Translations under genes and position numbers: made by a program | Shown here: in pieces, positions 34,812 to 43,820 of the stretch | Layout: each line of letters opens with the position of its first letter | How positions within the stretch are numbered: the first letter of the stretch is position 1 | Notes under the pieces: generated by a model | Database searches by the model: none | What the model saw: the letters and a program-made list of their open reading frames with translations, nothing else | What the model was told of the DNA's origin: nothing | Source of the DNA: JAHJQZ01 sp963675235 | Lineage (GTDB): Bacteria; Pseudomonadota; Alphaproteobacteria; Rhizobiales; Devosiaceae | NCBI GenBank assembly: GCA_963675235.2 | Contig: CAXXFU010000005.1 | Location: 248,001-312,000 of the forward strand | Reading direction: 5' to 3' | Length of the DNA stretch: 64,000 nt

Positions 34812-35990
34812 ATGAGTGCAGACCCGCAAGACAGAATCGACCCCATGGAGGCTCTTCGCGAGCGCTACATCTCGGATCTGGCCGAACAGGAAAAGCACTT
34901 CCGGGAGGCGTTGAACACAACCCGGAGCAGCAGCGCGACCTCGGACATGCGAGACGAATTGCGTGCCCGCGCCCACAAGCTGGCGGGAAACGGCGCCACA
35001 TACGGCTTCGCCGATATCAGCAAAACTGCAGCGGCGCTGGAAGCCATCCTCGAGCCGGGAACAACGCCGTCCCGCGACGCCCTCCTGTTTCGTCTTGGCG
35101 AGATGATCGATTCCCTTATTGCGGCGCACACGACGGCGCCAAACGACCCTGGCCTGCCGGCGCCGTCCTCCACCGATGGCTCCGTGGATGCCAGGCAGAA
35201 CAGCAAGGCGGGGACGGCGCGTCCCAAAGTGCTGATTGTCGACCACGATCCCGAAGCCAGGGATCTTCTGATCAGCATCCTGATCGGTCAGGTGGACGCC
35301 ATGACGGCCAACTCATCCGAAGACGCGCTGGATCTCATGCAAAAGAAACGCCCGGACCTGCTCTTGCTCGGCGATCTGGATCCATCGGATATCTCGGGCC
35401 TCGAACTGCATGAGAAAATCCGCACCATCGAGACCTTGCGGACGGTGCGAACGATCATGATCACCTCCAGGTTCGATCCGGAATCGGTGATGCGCGCGCG
35501 CACGGCCGGCGCGCTCGACTACATCGTCAAGCCGTTCAACAAGACCAAGGTCAAGGAACGGCTGATGACCCGCCTGCGCCGGCTGGCCAAGACCGTTTTC
35601 ATCGTCGACGACGATCGCGCCATCTGCGATTTGCTGGCGCGCAAGTTCGCCGCCGTCGGCTATCACACCACCACGTTCGAGGATGGCCTCAGCGCGCTTT
35701 CCGAAATCGTCGAGGTCCGGCCGGACCTGATCGTCCTCGACAAGGTCATGCCGGGGCTGGACGGGATGATGGTGCTCGAGAAGATGCGTGAGCTCGACAT
35801 ATTGCGCGATACGGCGGTTGTCATGCTCTCGGCGCGCCGGCAGGAGAGCGACATCTTCAAGGGTTTCCAGATGGGCGCCGCCGACTATATCGTCAAACCG
35901 TTCAATCCGCAGGAACTGGCAAGCCGCTGCATCAAGCTGCTGCAAACGCGCAGCCGGGCCCGGCAGGACGAGCCTGCGACGGACTCATAG
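34812..35990 (+). CDS. Hpt-REC-REC phosphorelay protein with a degenerate first receiver
   Basis: 392 residues. Hpt domain at 1-105 with His55 (RARAHKLAGNGATYGF). First REC at about 137-258 has DHD instead of DDD (144-146) and Gly187 where the phosphoacceptor Asp should be (LLLLGDLDPSD), though Lys240 is kept. Second REC at about 260-380 is intact: DDD 266-268, Asp310 (VLDKVMPGLDG), Lys362. There is no output domain, so it is a relay or scaffold in the pathway of the kinase at 29973. ATG 34812 has weak Shine-Dalgarno. Its stop lies at the edge of repeat copy C. Confidence 0.88.
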   Translation: MSADPQDRIDPMEALRERYISDLAEQEKHFREALNTTRSSSATSDMRDELRARAHKLAGNGATYGFADISKTAAALEAILEPGTTPSRDALLFRLGEMIDSLIAAHTTAPNDPGLPAPSSTDGSVDARQNSKAGTARPKVLIVDHDPEARDLLISILIGQVDAMTANSSEDALDLMQKKRPDLLLLGDLDPSDISGLELHEKIRTIETLRTVRTIMITSRFDPESVMRARTAGALDYIVKPFNKTKVKERLMTRLRRLAKTVFIVDDDRAICDLLARKFAAVGYHTTTFEDGLSALSEIVEVRPDLIVLDKVMPGLDGMMVLEKMRELDILRDTAVVMLSARRQESDIFKGFQMGAADYIVKPFNPQELASRCIKLLQTRSRARQDEPATDS

Positions 35991-36091
35991 AGGGCTTTCA
36001 GGAAAAGTGGACACCACTTTTCCGGTTCGAAAACACGACAGATCAAGGCACCAGAGCGTACGCCTTGAGTTCATCAAAACGAACGCTCTGG
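35988..36091. repeat. RIME-like palindromic intergenic repeat, copy C (inverted)
   Basis: About 104 bp in the opposite orientation to copies A and B. It carries a perfect 10-bp hairpin GGAAAAGTGG-ACA-CCACTTTTCC (36001-36023) and outer arms AGAGCGT/ACGCTCT (36053-36088 region). It again fills a tail-to-tail junction, between the Hpt-REC-REC gene and the sugar ABC ATPase gene. Confidence 0.85.
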
Positions 36092-37117
36092 TCACGACCG
36101 CGCGTCGACCCGCTTTCCGCCTTCATCGAAAAAGTGCAGTTGCGCCGTCTCGGCGTTGAGGGTCAGGTGATCACCTTGCGAGACCTTGAGGTGCCCGGCG
36201 ACGGTGGCGAGCATCTTCTGGCCTGAATTTAGTTCGCCGTGAATGACGGTTTCGGTGCCGAGCGCCTCGACCAGGGTCACATTGAGATCCAGTCCTTCTT
36301 CCGCCCGCACCAGGTGCTGGGGCCGAACGCCGACCGTAGCCGCTCTCGCCGGTGCACCTCCGGCGAGAAGCGGCGCCGCCTCCTCGGTTGAGAGGAAATT
36401 CATCGAAGGTGCGCCGATGAATCCGGCAACGAAACGGTTGACCGGACGGTCGAACAGCTCGAGTGGCGGCGCCACCTGTTCGATCTTGCCCTGGCGCAGC
36501 ACGACAATGCGGTCGGCAAGCGTCATCGCCTCGATCTGGTCATGGGTCACGTAGATCATCGTCGCCCCGAGCCTTGCATGCAGCGCCGCCAGTTCGGCCC
36601 GCATCGAGACACGCAGCTCGGCATCGAGATTGGACAGCGGTTCGTCGAGCAGGAACGCGGTCGGGTCGCGGACGATGGCGCGGCCGATGGCGACACGCTG
36701 GCGCTGGCCGCCGGAGAGCTGGCCCGGACGGCGGGCGATCAACGGCTCGATTTCGAGCATGCGCGACACGTCGGCGATGCGCCGCTCGATTTCCGCCTTG
36801 GGCATCTTCATGTTCTGAAGCCCGAAGGCGAGGTTCTGTTTCACCGTCATGTGCGGATAAAGCGCGTAGGACTGGAAGACCATGGCCAGGCCGCGGTCTG
36901 CGGCGCTGATGCTGGTCACGTCCTTGCCGTCGATGAACACCTTGCCGGCGCTCGGCTGGTCGAGCCCTGAGATCTGGCGCAATAATGTGGACTTTCCGCA
37001 GCCCGACGGACCGACGAAAACGCAGAGTTCGCCTTCTCCGACCTCGAGATTGATGTCGGTCAGGACCTCGTGTGCGCCGAAGCGCTTGTACAGTCCCTCG
37101 AGCCTGATGTGTCCCAT
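36092..37117 (-). CDS. UgpC/MalK-type sugar ABC transporter ATP-binding protein
   Basis: 341 residues. Walker A GPSGCGKST, MVFQSYALYP, signature LSGGQRQRVAIGRAI, Walker B FLLDEPLSNLDAE and YVTHDQIEAM, then a C-terminal TOBE regulatory domain (VGVRPQHLV). It powers import by the two permeases encoded upstream. As the last gene of the pectin operon (from 44926) it is expected to be induced with it. Such ATPases can be shared among CUT1 systems. Confidence 0.92.
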   Translation of the reverse strand: MGHIRLEGLYKRFGAHEVLTDINLEVGEGELCVFVGPSGCGKSTLLRQISGLDQPSAGKVFIDGKDVTSISAADRGLAMVFQSYALYPHMTVKQNLAFGLQNMKMPKAEIERRIADVSRMLEIEPLIARRPGQLSGGQRQRVAIGRAIVRDPTAFLLDEPLSNLDAELRVSMRAELAALHARLGATMIYVTHDQIEAMTLADRIVVLRQGKIEQVAPPLELFDRPVNRFVAGFIGAPSMNFLSTEEAAPLLAGGAPARAATVGVRPQHLVRAEEGLDLNVTLVEALGTETVIHGELNSGQKMLATVAGHLKVSQGDHLTLNAETAQLHFFDEGGKRVDARS

Positions 37118-37126
37118 CGATATATC

Positions 37127-38188
37127 CTACTTCAAACCGGTGCCGGCGATGCCGGTGGTGATGAACCGTTGCAGGAACACGAAGACGATCACCACCGGGA
37201 TCATCGTCGCGACGGTCATCGCCAGAATGTAATGCCATTGCACGTTGAGTTCGCCGGCAAAGGTGTTGAGCCCGACCTGCAGCGTAAACAGCTCCTTGCG
37301 GCTGAGAACGATCAGAGGCCAAAGGAAATCGTTCCAGCGCCAGACCACCGAGAAGATGGCAAGCACGGCCAGCGCCGGCGCCGTCAGCGGCAGAACGATG
37401 CGGTAGTAGATCTGCCACTCGCTGGCCTTGTCCATGCGCGCCGCCTCGATCAGTTCGTCGGGAATGGTCAGCATGTACTGGCGCAAGAGGAACACGCCTG
37501 TCGGCGTCGCCACGGTGGGCAGGATGACGCCCCAGAGCGTGTTCTGTAGACCCAGCGTCGAGATCACCGAGTAGAGCGGCACGAGATTGACCGAGAGCGG
37601 GATCATCAACGTCGCGATGATGATCAGCAGTACCACGTTCCGGCCCCGGAATTCGTATTTGGAGAGCGCGAAAGCCGCCATGGAATTGGTGATCAGCGTG
37701 ATCAGCGTCGCCATCAGGGTGACGAAGACCGAATTGTAGAGATATTGCCCGAAATTGAAGGCCTTGAGCGGGTCGAGATAGTTCTCCCAGGCGAAACCGA
37801 CCTCGCGCACCGGGCGGCGGTCGGTGATCGGCACCTTGATGACGGTTTCCGGATCGGCCGGGTCGACCATCTGCGCCACCGTGCCGACGCGGCGCAATTC
37901 GGCCAGCTCGGCGGCGGAGCCATCGGGCAGGATGACGTCGAACAGGGCGCGGTTCGTCGTTTCGCCATTGATGGTGACCGGTACCGTTTCGGCGACATAG
38001 GGCAATATTGTCGGCGGGAACTCGGCAAGCTGCGCCGGCGTCTTGAACGAAGAAAGGACGAGCCAGATGGCCGGACCGAACATCAGGATGAGGCCGGCGC
38101 CGAGCCAGACCCAGGTGACGATATCTGTCCAGTGCCAGGACCCGCCATGGCCGCGCCTGCGGGTGAGGAATTGGGCGATCTTGTTCAT
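37127..38188 (-). CDS. CUT1 ABC transporter permease (MalG type) with a periplasmic insertion
   Basis: 353 residues, about 70 more than a plain MalG-type permease. The excess lies after the first helix: residues about 60-130 (VPVTINGETTNRALFDVILP, VIKVPITDRRPVREVGFAWE) form a hydrophilic periplasmic insertion, known from some oligosaccharide permeases. The EAA loop is EAARMDKASEWQIYYRIVLP. ATG 38188 overlaps the preceding permease stop by 4 nt. The longer upstream frame is antiphase sequence. Confidence 0.9.
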   Translation of the reverse strand: MNKIAQFLTRRRGHGGSWHWTDIVTWVWLGAGLILMFGPAIWLVLSSFKTPAQLAEFPPTILPYVAETVPVTINGETTNRALFDVILPDGSAAELAELRRVGTVAQMVDPADPETVIKVPITDRRPVREVGFAWENYLDPLKAFNFGQYLYNSVFVTLMATLITLITNSMAAFALSKYEFRGRNVVLLIIIATLMIPLSVNLVPLYSVISTLGLQNTLWGVILPTVATPTGVFLLRQYMLTIPDELIEAARMDKASEWQIYYRIVLPLTAPALAVLAIFSVVWRWNDFLWPLIVLSRKELFTLQVGLNTFAGELNVQWHYILAMTVATMIPVVIVFVFLQRFITTGIAGTGLK

Positions 38189-39189
38189 GCCCGGTCCCTC
38201 CAGCGCTGCAGGCCGAGCTGGCCGAGGGTGAGAACGATCAACACGCCACCCATCATCAGCGAGGCCGCCGAGGCCAGGCCGGGATTTCTGAGGATCGAGG
38301 CGAAACCGACCTCGTAGATGTATTGGGTGAGATAGAGCGTCGAGGTGCCCGGACCGCCGCCGGTCAGCACATAGACCTCGTCGAAAATCTGCACGGCGCG
38401 GATGAGCGCCAGAACGACGACGACCAGGAGGTTTGGCCCGAGCAGCGGCATGGTGATGCGCCAGAACACGCGCGCCGGCCGGGTGCCGTCCATTTCGGCG
38501 GCTTCGTAGAGGTCGCGCGGAATGGCCTGCAGGCCGGCAAGAAGGATCAGCGCGTAGAAGCCGACATGCGCCCACACGGACACGCCGACGGCAGCGATGA
38601 AGGCCCAGTCACGCTCGATCAGCCAGTTCACGGGGGTCAGATCGAGTTCGATCATGACGAAATTCAAAAGGCCCTGCCGCTGCAGGATCCAGCGCCAGAT
38701 CAGGCCGACGACGACTGGCGACAACAGTACCGGAAAGAAGAACACAGCGCGCCAGAACCCGCGCGCCCGGATCTTGGAATTGAGGATGAGGGCCGTGCCC
38801 ATGGCGACAATGACCATTGTCGTGACCTGCACGACAACGAAGCGCGTCGTGTTCCACACCGCGGTCCAGAACAGGTCGTCACGACAGGACGAGGGATCGA
38901 AATGGTTGTCGCAGGTCAACAGGCGATCGAAATGCGCGCCGCCGACATAGCTCCTGTCGGTCAGGAACAATTCGTTCCCGCCGGTCACGGAATAGGCGAA
39001 GTTGATGAACAGCGGAATGATGACAAAGGTGCCGAACACAACCATGTTCGGCGCCAGGAAAAAGGCGATCATGCCGCCCTTCCCCGTCAGACGCTGCCAG
39101 ACTTTCAGCGGCGCGTCGATCGCCACTGCCAGCCAGTGGACCGGCGCGGTGAAAACCGCGCCGGCCAGATGTGTGACCCTGGAGATCAT
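38185..39189 (-). CDS. CUT1 ABC transporter permease (MalF type)
   Basis: 334 residues. After an amphipathic N-terminus there are six membrane segments (MIAFFLAPNMVVFGTFVIIP, FVVVQVTTMVIVAMGTALIL and others). A Cys-containing loop (LLTCDNHFDPSSCRDD) lies on the periplasmic side and could hold a disulfide. EAA loop EAAEMDGTRPARVFWRITMP. ATG 39189 overlaps the binding-protein stop by 4 nt. Confidence 0.9.
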   Translation of the reverse strand: MISRVTHLAGAVFTAPVHWLAVAIDAPLKVWQRLTGKGGMIAFFLAPNMVVFGTFVIIPLFINFAYSVTGGNELFLTDRSYVGGAHFDRLLTCDNHFDPSSCRDDLFWTAVWNTTRFVVVQVTTMVIVAMGTALILNSKIRARGFWRAVFFFPVLLSPVVVGLIWRWILQRQGLLNFVMIELDLTPVNWLIERDWAFIAAVGVSVWAHVGFYALILLAGLQAIPRDLYEAAEMDGTRPARVFWRITMPLLGPNLLVVVVLALIRAVQIFDEVYVLTGGGPGTSTLYLTQYIYEVGFASILRNPGLASAASLMMGGVLIVLTLGQLGLQRWRDRA

Positions 39190-40463
39190 TGACCGGCCTG
39201 TTTGACCTGCTCGGCAATGTCATCGTCCATGCGGGCATAGGCTTCGTCCAGCGTCAGTTCGCCAGCCATGGCCTGGCTGGTGCGTGTCACCAGCGCGCCG
39301 TAATAGGCATTTGCCCACTTCCAGGCGGAGAGCTTGGAGGCGTTCGGAGCGATCTGGCCGGAGGCGGCGACAAACCCGCTGAGCGCGGCCTTGACGTTGG
39401 CATCGTCGCTTTGGAAGTCGAGACCGCCCGCGTCAACCACGCCCTTGTGGGCCGGCAGGAACAGGGTGCGCTCGGAGAATTCCTTCACGATTTCAGCGGA
39501 GGCGAGATAGTCCATCACCTTGCCGACAGCCTCGGGAACCTTGGTGTACTTGATGGCCAGAAGGCCGGCGCCGCCAGCCATGCCGGAGCAGGCCGCACCG
39601 CCGCAGGGCGAGCCGGTGGCCACCCAGTCGAAACCGTCGCCGATCTTGGTGGCAAGGTTGGCGATCTGCCAGGAACCCGAATAGTAGTACGGGATCTGGG
39701 CGTTGATGAAATCATCGGCTGCGGCGCGATAGGTCGAGCCGGCGGCGGAAACCCAGACGTCCTTGAGGTTCTTGCCTTCCTCGGTCCATTTCACCATGCG
39801 CGAAACGAAGGCCTTGACGCCATCGTCGACCGGGGCCGGCATTCCGTCGGCGGCAATGTAGTCGGCGCCGAACGACACGGCCGGACCGCTGAGGCGGTGA
39901 CCGGAGCGGTCGAGCGCGAACGCCGCGATCAGGCCCTGGCTCTGGGCAACGGCATCGGCGGCGGCGACGACCTCGTCCCAGCTCGCGTCAGGACCGGGGA
40001 TTTCGACGCCGGCCTGCTCATAGAGCGTCTTGTTGGCGAAGCCGCCAGTGACGGTCAGCTGCGTCATGAAGCCGGTGATGGCGTCGGATCCGTCCGGACG
40101 CATCCAGTCGGCCTGGCCGCCGAAATTCTCCCGCCAGTAGTCGGGATCGGCGACATAGGGCGTCAGGTCGAGCCAGTGTTCGGCCTGGGCCTTGAGATTG
40201 GTGACGCGGGCGATGTCCGGGCCTTCGCCGGCAGCCAGCGAGATCGGCAGCTGTTCCTGCACGACCTGGTAGGAGACGTTGTCCAGAACGACGTCGATAT
40301 CCGGATTGGCAGTCATGAAGCGGTCGAGCAGATCCTGCATGACCTCGCCTTCATTGCCGTCCGAGTACCACATGATGCGGACTTCTTCGGCCAGAGCCGA
40401 TCCGCTCATCAGCAGACTTGCCAGCATCGCGGCCAGCGAGAACTTCTTGGCTAGGTGTTTCAT
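39186..40463 (-). CDS. CUT1 ABC transporter periplasmic sugar-binding protein of the pectin operon
   Basis: 425 residues. Signal peptide 1-25 (cleavage near ALA-E), then an extracellular binding protein family 1 fold (RIMWYSDGNEGEVMQDLLDR, YYYSGSWQIANL, GGAGLLAIKYTKVPEAV). A GSPCGGAACSG loop could form a disulfide. Context (GH105, KduI) implies it binds an unsaturated galacturonide or rhamnogalacturonan oligomer. It follows the 818-residue protein gene by 63 nt, with a CCCGCC/GGCGGG hairpin in the gap. Confidence 0.88.
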   Translation of the reverse strand: MKHLAKKFSLAAMLASLLMSGSALAEEVRIMWYSDGNEGEVMQDLLDRFMTANPDIDVVLDNVSYQVVQEQLPISLAAGEGPDIARVTNLKAQAEHWLDLTPYVADPDYWRENFGGQADWMRPDGSDAITGFMTQLTVTGGFANKTLYEQAGVEIPGPDASWDEVVAAADAVAQSQGLIAAFALDRSGHRLSGPAVSFGADYIAADGMPAPVDDGVKAFVSRMVKWTEEGKNLKDVWVSAAGSTYRAAADDFINAQIPYYYSGSWQIANLATKIGDGFDWVATGSPCGGAACSGMAGGAGLLAIKYTKVPEAVGKVMDYLASAEIVKEFSERTLFLPAHKGVVDAGGLDFQSDDANVKAALSGFVAASGQIAPNASKLSAWKWANAYYGALVTRTSQAMAGELTLDEAYARMDDDIAEQVKQAGQ

Positions 40464-40526
40464 GTCTTTTCCTCCCTGATGATGGTGGTTCCGGCCCCGC
40501 CTTGTGCCGGCGGGATCCGGGACCGT

Positions 40527-42983
40527 TCAATTCGATAGTCGTCGTGATTGCCCGAGCATGGTCCAGCTTCGGGGATCCAGTTCGCGTCCTTCGGCGGTGA
40601 CGACCCCCGAAGCCTTGAACTCGACGACGCCGTATTCGGCGTCGGTGACGCGATAGGTGCCATCTTCGCGCTTTTCGACATCGAGCCTGTGCCCTTCGGC
40701 AAAGCCTTCGAGATCGTCGCCCGCGCCCAGCCGGACGAGCCAGACTCCGTCGCGGCCGGCAAGGCGCAGTTCGACATCGGCCGAGGCGCCGGTGCGCTGC
40801 AGATCGAGCGGTCCGGATGCCTTGATGGTCACAAGCCCCTCACCCGAGCGGGCCGTGGCGCGCGCGCCCTCGATCCGCCACTCGTCGAACTCCATGGTCG
40901 GGAACCAGCAATGGGTGAAGGTGAGCTGCGGCGGCACGCCATCGAACACGACAAGCGCCAGGTTACGATATTGCTGCACGCGCGGCACATTGGCCGAGCC
41001 GCCCCAGAAGGACGGACGGCCGTAGCCGGATTGCACCATCTCGCCCGGATAGTTGATCCAGACCTGCGCACGCGGCTCACGGCCGATGCGGGCATGAAAA
41101 AGGGTTTCCTGATAGCCCCAGTCGCCCCAGCGATAGAGCGCCGCCGAGCCGAGCGCCGTTTCGGCGCTCTTGTGGTGATAGAGCCGGGCAAAGGCGTGCT
41201 TGCCCTGCCAGAACATCCATTCCTGCGCATCTTCTCCGGACCAGTCGGCGATCGGCTTGAGATCGGGCAGGACGAGGCCGTAGTCCCTCAGGCACAGGGC
41301 GATCTGGGCCAGGCAATTGACGTGCGAACCGTAGCCGCCAAGACCCCAGACGAGCCGGGCGATGCCGGTCATCTCGAGCGTATCAGTCGGGATCAGCGAA
41401 TGCTCATAACTTCGTCCCTGCGCCGCCGTGACCACGCCATGGTGGGCCGAGTTGGCGACGATGGTCAGCAAGCGGATGATGGCCTTTTCGGCACGCGAGC
41501 GGATGATCTCGTCAGGCGCGAGCGCAAAAAGCGCAGACATTCCCTTGAAATCTATGGGGAAATACGGCGCCGAGTTGAACTCGGCCATCTCCGCCTTTTC
41601 GAAATGATCGAACCAGTCCATCAGCCTTTCAAAGCCGACGCGGCTCTGGTCGCTGCCCTTGCGCCCGGAGCGGACGAAAATCGCCTCCGGCATGAGAGCG
41701 CCGGCGAGATAGGCGGCGGTGTGAAACAAGAGAGCGTGGTTTTCCGAGAAATACCACTGCACGTCATTGCCCGGCTCATCCATCCAGTAGCGATAGACGA
41801 GCGCCGTTTCGTCGATGCGCGCCTTCATCTCGTCGGTGATGGCGTCGGCATAGGCGATGCGGCAGAACAGCAGCGGCACCAGAGCAAAGTCGGCGCAATC
41901 CCAGCAATCGCTGATGACCGGCAGGAAGGTGTCGAAGATCTCGTGCGCCTTGGCGATATCGGCGTCCGACCCTTCCGCCAGCAGCGCCAGCGCCTTCTCG
42001 GTGTCGCCCTCCGCATTGTCGGCGATGAACCGGAGCGCCTCGGCGATACGCGCGTCGAGCGCTTCGGGCGCCGGTCCGAGCGCCGTCCTGCGGCTGATCT
42101 CGGCGCCGAGCCTCAAATCGGTGACAAAGCCGCCGCAGCTGAAACTCAGCTGGAAATAGCGGTAATCTGGCGGGAAATCGGATGAATGACCGATCCTGAC
42201 CTTTTTCATGCCCGCCGGAATGTCGAGCCGGATTGCCTGGCTGTCGTGGGACATGAAGTGCCCCGCCACCCTGGCACTGGCGCTGGCGTCGGCGGGAAGC
42301 GGTTCAGGCATGACCAGATAGATGTCGGCGTCGTCAAAGTGTTTCCTGTCGAGGTGCATGGCCTCGAGCGCCCGCTCGATGCCGGCGACCAGCGCCGGAT
42401 CTGCACCAAAGGGCATGCCCGCTTCCGCCTCCGGTCCATCCACGAAGGTCAGCAGGATGCGCAACACCGCATCGCGCTCGGCAAGATCCTCGAACCAGAC
42501 GGCGATGTCGTTGCGACCTGCCACCAGTTCGACCTCGAATTCGGATTCGGCCATGGCGTTGCGGCTGGCGGGCGACAGCCAGCCAACGGAGACGCCGTTG
42601 ACGAAGAGCTTAGCGGCGCCGCAGATGCCCAGGCGCAGTTTCGCGGTGCCCGCGGCCTTGGCATCGATCGCCGTGCGCGCCCAACCGCTGAGGCGTGTCG
42701 CCCGGAACCAGAAGCCGGAAAGATCAAGGAAAGCAGAGCCGAAGGGCAGGACGTTGCGGGCCTTGTTCCAGTCCGGCTCGAAGGCTGGCATCGGCTCCTT
42801 GTCGCGCATTTCGCCGATATAGGCGGTGCGACACGGGTAGGTATGCGGGATGATGTTCTTGTCCTTTGTCAGGAAGAACGTCGAATCCATTTCGCCCTGC
42901 ATCGGCGCGTCGGGCACGTCGTAACGCGCCTCGACGAGGTCGGTCACCTGCCAGTAGATCAGCGGATCACCGGGTTTCAGCAT
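40527..42983 (-). CDS. Unrecognised 818-residue protein of the pectin operon, probable carbohydrate-active enzyme
   Basis: 818 residues, no signal peptide, so cytoplasmic. I do not recognise the family. Residues about 85-180 look like a beta-sandwich with jelly-roll features (LSGFWFRATRLSGWARTAID, KLFVNGVSVGWLSP, VAGRNDIAVWFEDLA), as in the accessory domains of rhamnosidases. The middle (about 330-650) is helical, with an alpha/alpha-toroid look: DCWDCADFALVPLLFCRIAY, YFSENHALLFHTAAYLAGAL, NSAHHGVVTAAQGRSYEHSL, FWQGKHAFARLYHH. The C-terminus (about 680-800) is beta-rich. Acidic/His clusters such as SENHALLFH could be catalytic. The ATG follows the kduI stop with no gap. A hydrolase or lyase acting on imported galacturonide oligomers is inference. 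Confidence 0.75.
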   Translation of the reverse strand: MLKPGDPLIYWQVTDLVEARYDVPDAPMQGEMDSTFFLTKDKNIIPHTYPCRTAYIGEMRDKEPMPAFEPDWNKARNVLPFGSAFLDLSGFWFRATRLSGWARTAIDAKAAGTAKLRLGICGAAKLFVNGVSVGWLSPASRNAMAESEFEVELVAGRNDIAVWFEDLAERDAVLRILLTFVDGPEAEAGMPFGADPALVAGIERALEAMHLDRKHFDDADIYLVMPEPLPADASASARVAGHFMSHDSQAIRLDIPAGMKKVRIGHSSDFPPDYRYFQLSFSCGGFVTDLRLGAEISRRTALGPAPEALDARIAEALRFIADNAEGDTEKALALLAEGSDADIAKAHEIFDTFLPVISDCWDCADFALVPLLFCRIAYADAITDEMKARIDETALVYRYWMDEPGNDVQWYFSENHALLFHTAAYLAGALMPEAIFVRSGRKGSDQSRVGFERLMDWFDHFEKAEMAEFNSAPYFPIDFKGMSALFALAPDEIIRSRAEKAIIRLLTIVANSAHHGVVTAAQGRSYEHSLIPTDTLEMTGIARLVWGLGGYGSHVNCLAQIALCLRDYGLVLPDLKPIADWSGEDAQEWMFWQGKHAFARLYHHKSAETALGSAALYRWGDWGYQETLFHARIGREPRAQVWINYPGEMVQSGYGRPSFWGGSANVPRVQQYRNLALVVFDGVPPQLTFTHCWFPTMEFDEWRIEGARATARSGEGLVTIKASGPLDLQRTGASADVELRLAGRDGVWLVRLGAGDDLEGFAEGHRLDVEKREDGTYRVTDAEYGVVEFKASGVVTAEGRELDPRSWTMLGQSRRLSN

Positions 42984-43820
42984 TCAGCGCAACTCCTTGA
43001 CGGCGACCGGATCGACATCGGTATAGGCCTGGTTCTCGCCGGTCATGCCCCAGACGAAGGCGTAGGGACCGGTTCCGGCGCCCATGTGGATCGACCATGC
43101 CGGCGACAGCACGACATCGCCATCGGCGCAGACGAGGTGCCGCGTGTTGTCGGGCCGACCCATGAAATGCATCACGCGATCCTCGTCGCCGAGGTCGAAA
43201 TAGCAATAGGCCTCCAACCGGCGCTCATGCAGATGCGGCGGCATGGTGTTCCACACCGAGCCGGGGGCCGGGTCGGTGATCCCCATCAGCAACAGGCACG
43301 AGGGTCCGACCTCGGGGTGGATGTACATGGCGAGCGAGCGGACATTGGACTTTTCGGCTGCGCCGAGCTCGACGCGCTTGGCCTTGTCCTTGGGGATCAG
43401 CCGCGTGGGGATATCGGCGCCGGCCGGAACCGAGTTCATGTAGAAACGCGCCGGCTGGTCGGGACTATCGCTTTCAAGCGTGACGCTTTTCGTGCCGCGC
43501 CCGACATAGAGCACGTCGCGATTGGCAAGCGTGTAGCGTGTGCCGTCGACACACACGTTCCCTGCCCCGCCGAGATTGGCGATGCCCATCTCGCGGGCGG
43601 AAAAGAACAGCGGCGTGCCGACATCGGCGCCATCGCCGAATTGCAGGGACTCAGTCGTCGGCACAGCGCCGCCGACGATCATCCTGTCGAAATGGGTATA
43701 GGCGAAACCGATCGCGCCCGGTGCGAACAGACCATCGACCATGAAGGTTTCGCGCAGCTGAGCCGGCGTCATCGCGTCGATCTGGTCCGGCCCGGCGCCA
43801 TAGCGCTGCAACATGGTCAT
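42984..43820 (-). CDS. kduI: 5-dehydro-4-deoxy-D-glucuronate isomerase
   Basis: 278 residues, the normal KduI length. It isomerises 5-keto-4-deoxyuronate, the spontaneous product of unsaturated galacturonate, to 2,5-diketo-3-deoxygluconate. The metal-binding cupin motif is present as MPPHLHERRLEAYCYF, with the last ligand His in SPAWSIHMGAG. The N-terminal TLRETF-type sequence reads TPAQLRETFMVDGLFAPGAI. ATG 43820 overlaps the GH105 stop by 4 nt and has AGAGG upstream; a second ATG two codons later is less likely. The 818-residue gene follows immediately. Confidence 0.93.
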   Translation of the reverse strand: MTMLQRYGAGPDQIDAMTPAQLRETFMVDGLFAPGAIGFAYTHFDRMIVGGAVPTTESLQFGDGADVGTPLFFSAREMGIANLGGAGNVCVDGTRYTLANRDVLYVGRGTKSVTLESDSPDQPARFYMNSVPAGADIPTRLIPKDKAKRVELGAAEKSNVRSLAMYIHPEVGPSCLLLMGITDPAPGSVWNTMPPHLHERRLEAYCYFDLGDEDRVMHFMGRPDNTRHLVCADGDVVLSPAWSIHMGAGTGPYAFVWGMTGENQAYTDVDPVAVKELR

